A DNA stretch of 5,625 nucleotides from an uncultured Bacilli bacterium (GTDB lineage: Bacteria; Bacillota_I; Bacilli_A; RF39; UBA660): the NCBI GenBank assembly GCA_947585885.1, contig CANPXI010000068.1, positions 1 to 5,625 on the forward strand, in the 5' to 3' direction. Position numbers and translations under genes: made by a program. The notes under the pieces were generated by a model. The model was not told where the DNA came from. It made no database searches and saw nothing but the letters and a program-made list of their open reading frames with translations. Positions 5,563 through 5,625 of this stretch are shown here, in pieces. Position 1 is the stretch's first letter. Each line of letters opens with the position of its first letter.

Positions 5563-5579
5563 ACCTTTATGACAAACTT
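5552..5579. repeat. Overlapping inverted repeats (TTTGTCA/TGACAAA)
   Basis: GTTTGTCA (5554-5561) is an exact inverted repeat of TGACAAAC (5570-5577). The same left arm also takes part in the smaller AGGTTT-GTC-AAACCT hairpin (5552-5566). The two pairings exclude each other. On the plus strand the longer stem extends by a G-U and an A-U pair and is followed by a T-rich stretch; on the minus strand no T-tract follows. It may be an operator or a weak terminator. Confidence 0.5.
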
Positions 5580-5583
5580 TACT

Positions 5584-5625
5584 TTATTTTATAAATGAAA
5601 TGAATTCTTTAACGATCACTTCATA
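5584..5625 (-). CDS. Possible C-terminal end of a gene cut by the right edge
   Basis: Reading leftward from the edge, one minus-strand frame stays open for 13 codons (YEVIVKEFISFIK) and stops at TAA 5586-5584. The residues look like a normal amphipathic C-terminal helix and the gene would be co-directional with the zinc-ribbon gene. Forty-two bases are too few to establish coding or identity. Confidence 0.25.
   Translation of the reverse strand, partial: YEVIVKEFISFIK

Noticed and set aside
132..5625. CRISPR array or tandem repeats
   Set aside because: No regularly spaced direct repeats were seen; the recurring ACTA and AGTA words in mutS reflect codon bias.

Overview
The window is very AT-rich, with dense genes, short spacers, strong Shine-Dalgarno (SD) sites and TATAAT-type -10 boxes. 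This points to a low-GC Bacillota chromosome. RNase HIII as the RNase H, a CvpA/thioredoxin pair and a long MutS fit a member of Bacilli or a related gut lineage. Tryptophans read where checked (small peptide, thioredoxin, MutS) are TGG, so nothing suggests a mycoplasma-type code. The exact taxon cannot be read from the window.

Left part (1-681): positions 1-131 are clearly less AT-rich than their surroundings. On the minus strand they read like the 5' end of a group II intron (GTGCGCC start, TTGG-TGGAAA-TCCAA hairpin, long-range TTCGG/CCGAA pairing) that runs off the left edge. An AT-rich spacer follows. Next comes a plus-strand unit: a 13-bp inverted repeat overlapping a TTGACT -35, a possible 13-residue leader ORF, a strong SD and a 36-residue single-pass membrane peptide that resembles type I toxins in form but has no family I recognise.

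Middle (682-2630): cvpA and a small thioredoxin form a tightly coupled minus-strand operon with a TAATG stop/start overlap. It is transcribed divergently from rnhC (RNase HIII) on the plus strand through a short AT-rich promoter region. rnhC converges on mutS at a strong bidirectional terminator whose left arm lies inside the rnhC coding end. rnhC, cvpA and trxA are also close together in Bacillus subtilis, so this may be a shortened, rearranged form of that cluster.

Right part (2632-5625): mutS (mismatch recognition ATPase, minus strand) fills most of this part. Upstream of it, also on the minus strand, is a 70-residue zinc-ribbon protein with its own terminator and two candidate promoters. 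The outer promoter has a GTTTG-T-CAAAC palindrome over its -35. The last 42 bases may be the tail of another minus-strand gene.

Functionally, mutS and rnhC are genome-maintenance genes (mismatch repair, RNA:DNA hybrid removal), trx handles thiol redox and cvpA encodes a membrane protein. The unexplained parts are the small peptide locus, the intron edge and the zinc-ribbon control region.
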